Source: Neorhizobium alkalisoli
GTDB taxonomy: Bacteria > Pseudomonadota > Alphaproteobacteria > Rhizobiales > Rhizobiaceae
Assembly (NCBI RefSeq): GCF_002968635.1
Contig: NZ_PVBN01000005.1
Coordinates: 1-64,000 of the forward strand
Direction: 5' to 3'
Length of the DNA: 64,000 nucleotides
Shown here: in pieces, positions 1-8,371 of the stretch
How positions within the stretch are numbered: position 1 is the first letter of the stretch
Layout of the letters: the number at the start of each line of letters is the position of its first letter
Translations under genes and position numbers: made by a program
The notes under the pieces: model-generated
What the model was told of the DNA's origin: nothing
The model's database searches: none
What the model saw: only the letters and a program-made list of their open reading frames with translations

Positions 1-76
1 CCGAACGGCAGTTCTCACCGGCCACAACCGCCGCCACAACACGCTCGCGAAGATCATTCGAAAGAGCTCGTGTCAT
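1..76 (-). CDS. IS630-family transposase, N-terminal fragment (runs off left edge)
   Basis: On the minus strand an ATG at 76-74 opens a frame reading MTRALSNDLRERVVAAVVAG, then ENCRS, with no stop before the window edge. The SNDLRERVVAAV opening is typical of the helix-turn-helix N-terminus (OrfA) of IS630-family transposases, which move by cut-and-paste into TA dinucleotides. Only about 25 codons are visible, so intactness cannot be judged. The presumed outer end of the element lies between this start and a TA at 167-168, just beyond the glyoxalase stop codon. Confidence 0.7.
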   Translation of the reverse strand, partial: MTRALSNDLRERVVAAVVAGENCRS

Positions 77-166
77 CAGATGCTGGCCTCCGCCCAGCCA
101 GCACCTTGAATCACAAAACCGGCCCACAGGGAATCCCATCAGATTCAGTCAAGCGATGAAACGCTC
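77..166. mobile_element. Probable outer end of the IS630-type element
   Basis: This is the 90 bases between the transposase start and the neighbouring glyoxalase gene. It ends at a TA dinucleotide (167-168), as expected for IS630 insertions. It contains a GAATC/GATTC pair near 131-146, possibly part of a terminal inverted repeat. The other IS end lies outside the window, so the boundary is inferred, not proven. Confidence 0.35.
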
Positions 167-179
167 TAGCGGCCAGCCG

Positions 180-728
180 CTACGCTTCCTCGCGCTCGCA
201 GAAGGTAATCCGGTTGCTGAAGGGGTCGGTGACCGTGACCTCCAGGCCCCACGGCGCCTGTTCGAGCCCGGGCCTCATATAGGAATAGTTCTTGCCGATC
301 AGTTCGGCATGGAATTGCCTGATACCCTGCATCGGCACAAAGACCCGCGCGCCGGGTGAAGCATCGCCCGCATGCTCGCTCAGATGCATCAGCATGCCGC
401 TGCGGGAAACCTGGCAATAGAGCGGGGAGTTGTCGCCGAAGCGGTGCTCCCAATCCACCTTGAAGCCCAGAAAGCTGCAATAAAACTCTGTGGCCTTATC
501 GACGGAGAATATGCGGAAGATCGGGATCGCGGGCTGGATCGACGCAGCCTCCTGCTTTCGGGGAGGCTCCGCTGCCTCGATCTTTGCGGCAAGCACATTC
601 CAGTTGTCGTAGCCGAACTGGCTCGCGACGAGTTCGAGCACCTGGCTATTGGTAAGATCTATCTTACGTTCTGCCAGCGCCTCCCGCAGGCTTCTGGCCA
701 TCAGTTTAGCATCGCGGAAATCGCGCAT
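180..728 (-). CDS. Glyoxalase/bleomycin-resistance superfamily protein
   Basis: A 182-residue protein. The first 60 residues form a helical glyoxalase-related N-terminal region (MRDFRDAKLMARSLREAL...). From about residue 68 it has a single vicinal-oxygen-chelate domain with the typical IFRIFSVDKATEFYCSFLGF start and a DPFSNRITFCER end. The fold binds a metal and either acts on small thiol adducts or sequesters drugs; the substrate here is unknown. I place the start at the ATG at 728, which has GGAGG upstream, rather than a TTG five codons earlier. The 3' end lies about 14 bases from a putative IS630 end, so this locus borders an insertion. Confidence 0.8.
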   Translation of the reverse strand: MRDFRDAKLMARSLREALAERKIDLTNSQVLELVASQFGYDNWNVLAAKIEAAEPPRKQEAASIQPAIPIFRIFSVDKATEFYCSFLGFKVDWEHRFGDNSPLYCQVSRSGMLMHLSEHAGDASPGARVFVPMQGIRQFHAELIGKNYSYMRPGLEQAPWGLEVTVTDPFSNRITFCEREEA

Positions 729-945
729 CTCATCACCCTCCAAAGGACGAACGGCAAGATCAGTGTCCGCATTGCTGATCCGTTCGTCATCATCGGCCGG
801 GTGGCTGAGGATGAGAGGCGGTGGATGCGTTCACCATGGGCTGAAAGCCCCGCAGACGGCTGGCCGCATCCGGCCGACCTATCGATAGCATCACATCTGC
901 AGGGTGATCAATCCGGTCTCCACGGCTTCGAAGAAGAAGGTCACT

Positions 946-1203
946 TCAGACGGTTTTCATCTCCGCAGGGCTGTTGGGAGACGCGGCCGGAGCGGCGGCG
1001 CCCCCTTCCTCTTGCGGATTGCGGGACGGCATGACGGCCGCCTTCACTTCCTGGAAACCCACGCGGCCGGCTTCGCCCAAACCGGCACCCACCATTTCCA
1101 ACGCCGTCTTCGGGTGGCGCCGCACAAGTACGCCGAGCGCCTTCAAAACTGCAGCCGCCCCTATTCGGCCCGCCGGCGTTTTGCCGTACCGTTTCAGAAC
1201 CAA
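946..1203 (-). CDS. Small hypothetical protein
   Basis: An 85-residue frame read from a TTG at 1203. It is Ala/Gly/Val-rich and helical for the first 60 residues (GRIGAAAVLKALGVLVRRHPKTALEMVG), followed by a Pro/Ala/Glu-rich tail. The frame stays open upstream through an Arg/Lys-rich stretch to beyond the stop of the preceding gene at 1266, but I see no ATG or GTG there, so the start is uncertain. It probably shares a transcript with the hypothetical gene at 1266-1631. I do not recognise a family. Confidence 0.4.
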   Translation of the reverse strand: MVLKRYGKTPAGRIGAAAVLKALGVLVRRHPKTALEMVGAGLGEAGRVGFQEVKAAVMPSRNPQEEGGAAAPAASPNSPAEMKTV

Positions 1204-1265
1204 GCGCGTCAGCGGTCGCGGCAGGCGAGATTTCCGCTTGCGGCGGGAGGAACCACCTCTCGTGG

Positions 1266-1631
1266 CTAGTGCCTTACCGCTTCCCTTAAAGGGCGATCGT
1301 CTTTTTCCTTCTTCTTGTTGGCCGGGAAAATCGAACGGGTCTGATCGGCCACCACGTCCATGGCGGCATGCGCCGCGCTTTGGATGGCCTCGCCGGCAAT
1401 ACCCACGACCCTTGCGCCCTTGCGGGCACCCTTCTTTCCGGCCTGAGCGATCTCACTACGCTCCTCCGCCAACACGGCGGCTGCAGCACCGGCACCTGCG
1501 AGCAATGCCTTACCCAGGATATCCCGACCCGTCTTGCTGGCCAGCATGCTCCTCAGGAACGAGGATTTGCGAATGGATCTCGGTATCTTGAAACCAGCGA
1601 CCTTTTTAGGAATTGCGTTCTTCTTGGCCAT
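1266..1631 (-). CDS. Conserved-looking hypothetical protein, Ala/Lys-rich
   Basis: A 121-residue protein beginning MAKKNAIPKKVAGFKIPRSI. I choose the ATG at 1631 because AAAGGAG lies just upstream; the frame itself opens earlier. A basic N-terminus is followed by an Ala/Gly-rich hydrophobic stretch (about residues 45-58, LLAGAGAAAAVLA) and a helical, charged C-terminus ending in KKKEKDDRPLREAVRH. No catalytic motif is visible and I do not assign a family. It is divergent from coaBC, with about 130 bases between the two starts. Confidence 0.6.
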   Translation of the reverse strand: MAKKNAIPKKVAGFKIPRSIRKSSFLRSMLASKTGRDILGKALLAGAGAAAAVLAEERSEIAQAGKKGARKGARVVGIAGEAIQSAAHAAMDVVADQTRSIFPANKKKEKDDRPLREAVRH

Positions 1632-1762
1632 GAAAGTTCTCCTTTGCGGAAAAAGAACGCCCACCCTCTCGTCACAGTTCCATGACACCGGAAGTCGCGC
1701 CGATTGCAACTTTGTGGGCAAGGGCTTAGCTTCCGTCACATATCTCCTATCCGGACAAGAGC

Positions 1763-2974
1763 ATGGCACTGACAGGCAAGCGCATCCTTCTGATCATCTC
1801 CGGCGGCATCGCGGCCTATAAAAGCTTCGATCTCATCCGCCGGCTACGCGAGCGAGGTGCATCGGTCAGGCCGATCATGACCAGGGCGGCCCAGGAATTC
1901 GTCACTCCCCTTGCCGTCGGCGCACTTTCCGCCAGCCATGTCTATGTCGATCTCTTTTCGCGCGAGGACGAACAGGATGTCGGCCATATCCGGCTTGCAC
2001 GCGAGAACGATCTGGTAGTCGTGGCGCCTGCAAGTGCCGACCTGATGGCAAAGATGGCGCATGGGCTTGCCGACGATCTCGCTAGCGCCGTATTGCTGGC
2101 GACGGACCGGCCGGTGCTGATCGCACCCGCCATGAATCCGAAAATGTGGGCCGCACCCGCGACAAGGCGCAATGCCGAGACGCTGAAGGCGGACGGCATC
2201 CATTTCATCGGCCCCATGGCCGGCGAGATGGCCGAAAGCAACGAGGCGGGGATCGGCCGCATGGCCGAACCGCTGGAAATCGTCGCGGCGGTGGAACGGT
2301 TGCTGGACGGCACAGCGAAACCATTGGCCGGGAAGACGGCAATCGTCACGTCAGGTCCGACGCATGAGCCGATCGATCCGGTCCGCTACATCGCCAACCG
2401 CTCTTCCGGCCGTCAGGGCCATGCGATAGCTGCAGCACTTGCAAGACTTGGTGCCGACGTCACATTGATCTCCGGCCCGGTGACCATCCCCGATCCGTCC
2501 GGCGTCAAGGCCGTGCATGTGGAACGGGCGGAAGAGATGCTCGATGCCGTGCTTTCCCGCTTGCCGGCCGATATCGCGGTGATGGTGGCGGCCGTCGCCG
2601 ACTGGCGCGTCGCCTCCTCCGCTGAACAGAAGATCAAGAAACGGCCGGGAGAGGTCCCACCTCCGCTGCAGCTTGCCGAAAATCCCGACATCCTGAAAAC
2701 GGTGGGACATCACGACAGGCGGCCGAAACTGGTCGTGGGCTTTGCCGCCGAGACGCAGGATATCGAGAAGAACGGGCGCGCCAAGCTCGAACGCAAGGGC
2801 GCCGATATGATCGTCGCCAATGACGTTTCCCCCGAGACCGGCATCATGGGCGGTAGTCGCAACCGCGTAAAGATCATCTCTGCCCACGGGATCGACGAAT
2901 GGCCGGATCTCGGCAAGGACGAGGTCGCGGAACGATTGGCACAGCTTATCGCCGAACGGCTGACGGGAGCCTGA
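1763..2974 (+). CDS. coaBC: Bifunctional phosphopantothenoylcysteine decarboxylase / phosphopantothenate-cysteine ligase
   Basis: A 403-residue fusion enzyme catalysing two consecutive steps of coenzyme A synthesis: joining of cysteine to 4'-phosphopantothenate, then decarboxylation. The N-terminal flavoprotein (CoaC) half has the ISGGIAAYK opening, the active-site His in GHIRLA (about residue 75) and the PAMN motif (about 121). The CoaB half starts near residue 190 with TSGPTHEPIDPVRYI and NRSSGRQG and has a basic KIKK loop near 290. Length is normal for the fused form. Its TGA is separated by one base from the ATG of the YjbR-like gene, so the two are probably co-transcribed. Confidence 0.96.
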   Translation: MALTGKRILLIISGGIAAYKSFDLIRRLRERGASVRPIMTRAAQEFVTPLAVGALSASHVYVDLFSREDEQDVGHIRLARENDLVVVAPASADLMAKMAHGLADDLASAVLLATDRPVLIAPAMNPKMWAAPATRRNAETLKADGIHFIGPMAGEMAESNEAGIGRMAEPLEIVAAVERLLDGTAKPLAGKTAIVTSGPTHEPIDPVRYIANRSSGRQGHAIAAALARLGADVTLISGPVTIPDPSGVKAVHVERAEEMLDAVLSRLPADIAVMVAAVADWRVASSAEQKIKKRPGEVPPPLQLAENPDILKTVGHHDRRPKLVVGFAAETQDIEKNGRAKLERKGADMIVANDVSPETGIMGGSRNRVKIISAHGIDEWPDLGKDEVAERLAQLIAERLTGA

Positions 2975-2975
2975 C

Positions 2976-3341
2976 ATGAGCGTTTTCGGGCGCAAGGGCT
3001 TCGATGCCTTCGTCAAAAGTCTGCCGGGCACGTCCCTTGTCGATCAGTGGGACAGCCACGTTGCCAAAGTGGGCGGCAAGGTCTTTACATTGCTTTCAGG
3101 AGAAGGCGACGAGGCACGCGTGGTGGCGAAATGCCCGGAAGAGAGTTTCGAGATCCTGACGGCGCTCGAGGGGATTCGCCAGGCTCCCCATTTTGCCAAA
3201 CGCAAATGGGTGGAGATCGGAAGCTCATCGCCGCTTTCGGATGACGAGCTCGTCCACTACCTCACACAATCATATCACCTTGTGGCGGCCGGCCTGACGA
3301 AGAAACTTAGGCAGGAATTGGGGATTGCGCCGACTTCCTGA
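2976..3341 (+). CDS. MmcQ/YjbR-family protein
   Basis: A 121-residue single-domain protein of the YjbR/CyaY-like fold. It has the family pattern of a central KVFTLL strand, a VVAKCPEE segment and a C-terminal HYLTQSYHLVAAGLTKKLR helix. Members are often called DNA-binding, but the physiological role is unknown. It begins one base after the coaBC stop, which indicates translational coupling. Its 3' end overlaps the convergent glutamine amidotransferase gene by 35 bases. Confidence 0.8.
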   Translation: MSVFGRKGFDAFVKSLPGTSLVDQWDSHVAKVGGKVFTLLSGEGDEARVVAKCPEESFEILTALEGIRQAPHFAKRKWVEIGSSSPLSDDELVHYLTQSYHLVAAGLTKKLRQELGIAPTS

Positions 3342-4134
3342 CGGTGTCCACATCCTTGAGGCGAGGAGCGAAGGCAGATACCTGTGCGCCTTCGCTGCTG
3401 ACCTTCACGGCACTGGCGTCGGGTATTTCCGCCCACGCATCGACATCATCGTTCAGCGGCTCGGAGACAAGGCAATAACCCGTCTTGCCGCCCATCGGCG
3501 CGGCATAGAGGGTCGGGGGCTTGTGATCGGTGGCATAACGCACCGCAAAAAGCTCCTGACCGTTCGAGAAGGCCGCGGTAAAGCGCACCAGCGCGTCGCC
3601 GGATTTTTCGACCGAGAGGTCTTCTACCGTCGCGATAGCCTTTTCCATCGCTCCAAACGGATCGGTATCAAGGCCCAGTTCCAGCGCAAGCAGAAAGAGA
3701 AGCTCGGAATCCGTCGTGCCGGTGCGGACGTGGAAGAGCTCGTCCGAAAGCATGCTTTCCATGCTCCGGCGAATACGTTCGAAGCCGGAAATCTGGCCGT
3801 TGTGCATGAATGACCAATTGCCGTGCACGAAGGGATGACAGTTGTCGCGCCGCGTGCCGCCTGCAGTTGCGGCCCTGACATGGGCAAGGAACAGCGGGGA
3901 GCGAATCTGGCGGGCGATGCTTCTCAGATTGCAGTCCGACCAGGCCGGGAGAATATCGCGATAGCGGCCAGGATCCGGCCGGTCTCCATACCATGCGATG
4001 CCGAAGCCGTCGCCATTGGTGGCCGTCTTGGCACGGGTGGCGCAATGGGACTGCTCGATGAGAGAATGGGCCGGCGAGGATACGAGCTCTTCGAGATAAA
4101 GAGGTTCACCGCGATAGGCTGCCCAACGGCACAT
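3307..4134 (-). CDS. Class II glutamine amidotransferase (YafJ/EgtC-like)
   Basis: A 275-residue protein starting MCRWAAYRGEPLYLEELV. Cys2, exposed after removal of Met1, is the expected N-terminal nucleophile, which decides this start over an in-frame start 64 codons upstream. Other Ntn-type glutaminase features are NGDGFGIAWY (about 45), the AHVRAAT segment (about 85), HPFVHGNWSFMHNGQI (about 100) and GTTDSELLF (about 140). The glutaminase stands alone, without a synthetase domain, and the acceptor substrate is unknown. It overlaps the convergent YjbR-like gene at its 3' end. Confidence 0.85.
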   Translation of the reverse strand: MCRWAAYRGEPLYLEELVSSPAHSLIEQSHCATRAKTATNGDGFGIAWYGDRPDPGRYRDILPAWSDCNLRSIARQIRSPLFLAHVRAATAGGTRRDNCHPFVHGNWSFMHNGQISGFERIRRSMESMLSDELFHVRTGTTDSELLFLLALELGLDTDPFGAMEKAIATVEDLSVEKSGDALVRFTAAFSNGQELFAVRYATDHKPPTLYAAPMGGKTGYCLVSEPLNDDVDAWAEIPDASAVKVSSEGAQVSAFAPRLKDVDTVRKSAQSPIPA

Positions 4135-4327
4135 GGATCTGCTGCTCCGACATCGCCGCCCGACCGCGGCCAGAAACTTGTAAAGCTCAGAGTCCCGGTA
4201 AATGGTTAACGGAACTTCAACCGGAATCCCTGATGACAGGTTTTCGGCAGGGCAGACATCACTTTTTGCAACGTAATGTTGCCAAGCACGGGTTGCCGGC
4301 GTGAACTTGTGGCCTAAATCAGGCACT

Positions 4328-5137
4328 ATGTCGCATCAGCAACATCCCATTCAGGCAGGGCAAACATCGGCTCTGCCGGGAGAGCAAGTCCTCTCCAAAC
4401 TGGCAAACCAACCTCACGAGTGGGCCTTATTTCTCGACATCGACGGCACGCTGATCGATCTGGCCGAAACCCCTGACGGTATAGTCGTGCCCCCGGATCT
4501 GCCGGTGCATCTCCACCGGATTTCCATGAAACTCGACGGTGCGCTCGCCCTGGTAACGGGTCGGGCACTGCCTTATGCCGACCGGCTATTTGCTCCCTAT
4601 GCCTTTCCGATTGCGGGGCTGCACGGGTCGGAACGACGCGATCCGTCGGGCGCCATCAGCCGGATAGAACCGGGCGCCTCGTTCGAGGACTTGAAAGCTG
4701 CGCTTTCTCGCGAGGCAAAACAATGGCCCGGCGTGCTGGTGGAGGACAAGGGGGCTGCGGTCGCCGCTCACTACCGCCTGGCCCCCGAGCAGCAGGACGT
4801 GCTCGAGGACGCCATGCCGCGCTATCTCGAAATGGCAGGCCCCGACTTCATCCTTCAGCGGGGCAAGATGGTGATGGAGATCCGACCCGCACGCGCGAGC
4901 AAAGGCCATGCCCTCAAAGCTTTCCTCGACCAAGCCCCGTTCAAAGGCCGCAAGCCGATAGCCATCGGCGACGACGTGACCGACGAAGCCATGTTCCGCA
5001 TCGCCAATGAACTTGGCGGACATTCGATCCGCATTGCCGAGACGCTGGATGGGACCGAGGCAAAATCGATCATCCGATCGGCCGAAGCGCTCCGAGGCAT
5101 CCTTGCTGCGCTTGCCGACGATAAAACCGCTGCATGA
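4328..5137 (+). CDS. otsB: Trehalose-6-phosphate phosphatase
   Basis: About 269 residues. This HAD-superfamily phosphatase removes phosphate from trehalose 6-phosphate, the last step of OtsAB trehalose synthesis. The nucleophile motif FLDIDGTLIDLAETP sits near residue 37, AGLHGSE follows, and the Mg-binding motif GDDVTDEAMF lies near residue 220. The ATG at 4328 gives a normal-length protein; a GTG nine codons earlier (4301) is possible. It lies 16 bases before otsA, so the pair is an operon. Trehalose is a common osmo- and desiccation protectant in rhizobia. Confidence 0.93.
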   Translation: MSHQQHPIQAGQTSALPGEQVLSKLANQPHEWALFLDIDGTLIDLAETPDGIVVPPDLPVHLHRISMKLDGALALVTGRALPYADRLFAPYAFPIAGLHGSERRDPSGAISRIEPGASFEDLKAALSREAKQWPGVLVEDKGAAVAAHYRLAPEQQDVLEDAMPRYLEMAGPDFILQRGKMVMEIRPARASKGHALKAFLDQAPFKGRKPIAIGDDVTDEAMFRIANELGGHSIRIAETLDGTEAKSIIRSAEALRGILAALADDKTAA

Positions 5138-5153
5138 ATAAAAGGAAGAAACC

Positions 5154-6530
5154 TTGAGCCGTCTCGTGGTCGTATCCAACCGTGTCACCGTTCCGGAAAA
5201 AAGCGGGGCCGCCCCGGCGGGCGGATTGGCCGTCGCCCTGCAGGCGGCGCTAGCCGAACGCGGGGGTATCTGGATGGGATGGTCCGGAAAGTCGAGCGGC
5301 GGGAAGGAGCCTGCCGCCCTTCACTTGCAGACGCATGGCAACATCACCTACGCGCTGACCGATCTTACCAAGACCGATGTGGAGGAATATTACCATGGCT
5401 TCGCCAACCGGGTACTCTGGCCGATCTGCCATTACCGGCTGGACCTCGCGGAATACGGACGCAAGGAAATGGCCGGCTATTTCCGCGTCAACCGTTTCTT
5501 CGCCCATCGGCTGGCGCCGCTTATCAAGGAAGACGACGTCATCTGGGTGCATGACTACCATCTGATCCCGCTTGCTTCCGAGCTGCGCCAGATGGGTTTC
5601 AAGAATAAGATCGGCTTCTTCCTGCACATTCCCTGGCCACCCGCGGACGTGCTGTTTTCCATGCCGGTGCACGAGCAGATCATGCGCGGGCTGTCCCAGT
5701 ACGATCTCGTCGGATTCCAGACGGATTTCGACCTCGACAATTTCGGCGGCGGGCTGGTGCGCGAGGGCATTGGCGAACGCCTCAGCGAAGGCAAGTTCAG
5801 CACTTATGGGCGCACATTCAAGGGCGGTGCCTATTCGATCAGCATCGAGACGGCCGCCTTCGCGGAATTCGCCCGCAAAGCCGCCTCCAACGCGATCGTG
5901 CGCAAGGCCCGCCAGAGCGTCGAAGGCCGCGACCTCATCATCGGCGTCGACCGGCTCGACTATTCCAAGGGAATTACCCAACGTATCGACGCCTTCGAAC
6001 AGTTCATCACCATCAATCCCGCCTACCAGAACAAGGTGACCTATCTGCAGATCACCCCGAAATCCCGCTCGGAAGTGCCGGAATACGAACAGATGCAGCG
6101 CACCGTCGCCGAACAGGCCGGGCGGGTGAACGGCGCGATCGGCACCGTGGACTGGGTGCCGATCCGGTACGTCAACCGCTCCGTGGCCCGACCGGTGCTG
6201 GCCGGCCTCTACAGGCTGGCGCGGATCGGACTGGTGACGCCGCTGCGCGACGGGATGAACCTCGTCGCCAAGGAATATGTCGCCGCCCAGGACCCGGAGG
6301 ATCCCGGCGTGCTCGTACTGTCGCGCTTCGCTGGTGCGGCCCGCGAACTTACCGGCGCGCTGCTCGTCAATCCCTACGATATCGAGGGCACGGCACATGC
6401 GATCGCACGCGGGCTGACGATGTCGCTGGAAGAGCGCAAGCAGCGCTGGGAGAAGATGATGGACCATCTCCTGAAATACGATATCAACCACTGGTGCGAC
6501 GACTTCCTGAAGGATCTTGCAGCCGCCTGA
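5154..6530 (+). CDS. otsA: Alpha,alpha-trehalose-phosphate synthase (UDP-forming)
   Basis: A 458-residue GT20 glycosyltransferase that makes trehalose 6-phosphate from UDP-glucose and glucose 6-phosphate. It starts at a TTG (LSRLVVVSNRV) preceded by AAGGAAG. Family landmarks are the N-terminal VVVSNRV...GGLA loop, WVHDYHLIPLA (about 130), FFLHIPWP (about 153), GVDRLDYSKGI (about 263) and a C-terminal RDGMNLVAKEYVA motif. It follows otsB, and a 9-bp hairpin (6569-6594) separates it from the convergent GST gene. Confidence 0.95.
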   Translation: MSRLVVVSNRVTVPEKSGAAPAGGLAVALQAALAERGGIWMGWSGKSSGGKEPAALHLQTHGNITYALTDLTKTDVEEYYHGFANRVLWPICHYRLDLAEYGRKEMAGYFRVNRFFAHRLAPLIKEDDVIWVHDYHLIPLASELRQMGFKNKIGFFLHIPWPPADVLFSMPVHEQIMRGLSQYDLVGFQTDFDLDNFGGGLVREGIGERLSEGKFSTYGRTFKGGAYSISIETAAFAEFARKAASNAIVRKARQSVEGRDLIIGVDRLDYSKGITQRIDAFEQFITINPAYQNKVTYLQITPKSRSEVPEYEQMQRTVAEQAGRVNGAIGTVDWVPIRYVNRSVARPVLAGLYRLARIGLVTPLRDGMNLVAKEYVAAQDPEDPGVLVLSRFAGAARELTGALLVNPYDIEGTAHAIARGLTMSLEERKQRWEKMMDHLLKYDINHWCDDFLKDLAAA

Positions 6531-6568
6531 ACCGGGTGTCGCGGGAATACGGCCGCACCCTCGGCATC

Positions 6569-6594
6569 GGGGGATATCCAGCCGAATATCCCCC
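6569..6594. terminator. Intrinsic hairpin between convergent otsA and GST gene
   Basis: An inverted repeat GGGGGATAT / ATATCCCCC with an 8-base loop. It lies between the otsA stop and the stop of the convergent GST gene, placed to serve both transcripts. No strong T-run follows on either side, so termination efficiency is uncertain. Confidence 0.5.
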
Positions 6595-6603
6595 ACGTCC
6601 TTC

Positions 6604-7311
6604 TCAAGCTGCCTGCTTCAGCGATCCCAGCGCCTCGTCGAGGCTGACATGCCCCAGGAACCTGCCGGTGGTCTTCGCATCCTCTTCGTGCTCGATCGCC
6701 CAGGCGAAGCGCACTGCGGGATCTTGCTGAAGCCGCTCGTAGAGAGCATTCAGAGAGGGGAACTTCCGCCGGTCGACAACCTGGTGAAAGTCGTTCCAGC
6801 GGGCGATGCCGGCGAAATAGGCGTCCGCGAAGCTCTTTTCCTCGCCGAGCAGCCATGGGCGGCCGCCAAGCAGCGTTTCCAGCTGAGCATGTGCCTTCTC
6901 CACCTTCTCAATGCCGTAGGCTCGCAGAGCTTCCTTGGCTTGCGGCTCAAGCTCATGCTCCACCGTATGCCAGAGCGGGCCGAATGCGTTGAAGAAGCTG
7001 GTGTTGAGAAAGGCCAGCATCTGGTTCAGCCGGTCGAATTTCTCCGAGTCCGAAGGAAAACCCCAACCTTTATGCACGGTGCGTGCCGCAATGTGGTTGA
7101 GGATTGCCATGCTCTCGCTCATCACCCGGCCGTCCGGCAGCATCAGCGACGGCGTTTCGCCAATCGGGTTCAGCGGCCTGTAAGTCTCACTCGAGACTAC
7201 ACCCGGCATGTCGATACGGCAGAGCCGATAGGGGGCGCCGGTCCATTCCAGCGCGACAATCGAACCGAACGAACATCCTTCAGGCACACCATAAAACAGG
7301 ATCGGTGTCAT
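6604..7311 (-). CDS. Glutathione S-transferase family protein
   Basis: A 235-residue cytosolic-type GST. It has a thioredoxin-like N-terminal domain (MTPILFYGVPEGCSFGSIVAL, then NPIGETPSLML and DGRVMSESMAILNHIA, the glutathione-binding Pro and Glu-Ser pair) and an all-helical C-terminal domain (LGGRPWLLGEEKSFADAYF). The ATG at 7311, with AGGAGTG upstream, is preferred to an earlier in-frame start. It is transcribed away from a LysR-family gene with palindromic sequence between, so that regulator probably controls it. The substrate is unknown. Confidence 0.87.
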   Translation of the reverse strand: MTPILFYGVPEGCSFGSIVALEWTGAPYRLCRIDMPGVVSSETYRPLNPIGETPSLMLPDGRVMSESMAILNHIAARTVHKGWGFPSDSEKFDRLNQMLAFLNTSFFNAFGPLWHTVEHELEPQAKEALRAYGIEKVEKAHAQLETLLGGRPWLLGEEKSFADAYFAGIARWNDFHQVVDRRKFPSLNALYERLQQDPAVRFAWAIEHEEDAKTTGRFLGHVSLDEALGSLKQAA

Positions 7312-7348
7312 GATTTCACTCCTTGCGTTGATGCTGGAAGCCAATATG

Positions 7349-7402
7349 ATTTGTGGACGCTGAATGTGTAGATGCCATTTCAGCGCCTCAAAGTTTACAA
7401 AT
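7349..7402. promoter_or_regulatory. Divergent promoter/operator region of GST and LysR genes
   Basis: The 103-base gap between the two starts contains two nested inverted repeats: CGCTGAA (7358-7364) with TTCAGCG (7379-7385), and ATTTGT (7349-7354) with ACAAAT (7397-7402). LysR-type regulators usually bind such dyads in divergent promoters. Assignment to the adjacent regulator is inference. Confidence 0.5.
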
Positions 7403-7414
7403 CTGGAAGCTGAC

Positions 7415-8311
7415 ATGAGCAGTCCGCTCAACCTCAACGATCTGAATTTTTTCGTTCAAGCGGTGGAGCATGGCGGCTTTTCGGCCGCCGGGCGAATGCT
7501 GGGTGTGCCAAAATCCACCGTGAGCAAGCGGGTGGCAGAATTGGAAAGCAGGCTCGGGGTACGGCTGATCCAGCGTACATCAAGAAGCTTTGCTCTCACC
7601 GATCTGGGAAGGGAATTCCTCCGGCATGCCCAGGCCTCGGTCATCGAAGCCGAGATGGCCGAGGCAATCGTGCGCACCCATCTCGGTGAGCCGAGCGGCA
7701 TCGTGCGAATGACCGCCGCCGTGCCGACCGCCCAGTTCGTGCTCGCGGAACATCTGGTCGAACTTCCGGCGCGATATCCCAAGCTGCAACTCTCGCTGCA
7801 TGTCAGCGACCGGTTCGTCGACATCGTGCAGGAGGGGTTCGATATCGCAGTCCGCAGCCATCAGGCGCCCTTGCCGGATTCGACGTTGCTGCAGCGCAAG
7901 CTCGCTACCCACGCTTTCTTCGTCGTCGCCTCCCCGGACTATGTCAGGCTTCATGGGGAACCGCGGCGGCCGGAGGACCTTGCCGGACATCGAGCCATCA
8001 CGGCGGGTCTCGGAGACACCCGCTGGCAGCTGACGTCGCAGGACGGAGAAGAGGTTCAGATCGCGCCGACGCCGGTGATCGCTGCGGACGAACCCATGGT
8101 GATGATGAAGGCGGCGATTGCGGGGCTTGGTGTGGCGTGTCTGCCAACCTCGGTTTGTCAGGGAACACTTACCGAAGGAAAGCTCATTCGTCTGCTTCCT
8201 GCCTGGACAGCCGGCAGCATCACCACGACGATCCTGATGCCGCATCGGCGCGGGCAGCTTCCGGCCGTTCGCGCGGTCGTCGACTTCCTCGCAGAGCGGG
8301 TGGGCGACTGA
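7415..8311 (+). CDS. LysR-family transcriptional regulator
   Basis: A 298-residue LysR-type regulator. The winged helix is at the N-terminus (LNDLNFFVQAVEHGGFSAAGRMLGVPKSTVSKRVAELE), followed by a periplasmic-binding-like effector domain from about residue 90. The ATG at 7415 (MSSPLNLNDL) puts the helix-turn-helix at the normal distance from the start. It is divergent from the GST gene and is most simply read as its regulator; the effector is unknown. Confidence 0.9.
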   Translation: MSSPLNLNDLNFFVQAVEHGGFSAAGRMLGVPKSTVSKRVAELESRLGVRLIQRTSRSFALTDLGREFLRHAQASVIEAEMAEAIVRTHLGEPSGIVRMTAAVPTAQFVLAEHLVELPARYPKLQLSLHVSDRFVDIVQEGFDIAVRSHQAPLPDSTLLQRKLATHAFFVVASPDYVRLHGEPRRPEDLAGHRAITAGLGDTRWQLTSQDGEEVQIAPTPVIAADEPMVMMKAAIAGLGVACLPTSVCQGTLTEGKLIRLLPAWTAGSITTTILMPHRRGQLPAVRAVVDFLAERVGD

Positions 8312-8371
8312 AGCGCTTTTCATTCGCCGAATTACGGGCTACCCATCGCCATCCAATCAAAAGAGGCCATC

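Noticed and set aside
372..1034. Plus-strand ORF of 220 codons at the left end
   Set aside because: Overlaps the glyoxalase gene on the other strand, and its translation is low-complexity without motifs.
5250..6596. Long minus-strand ORF opposite otsA (448 codons)
   Set aside because: It mirrors the codon pattern of otsA, has no recognisable motif, and lies entirely under a confidently assigned gene. Long antisense frames are expected in GC-rich DNA.
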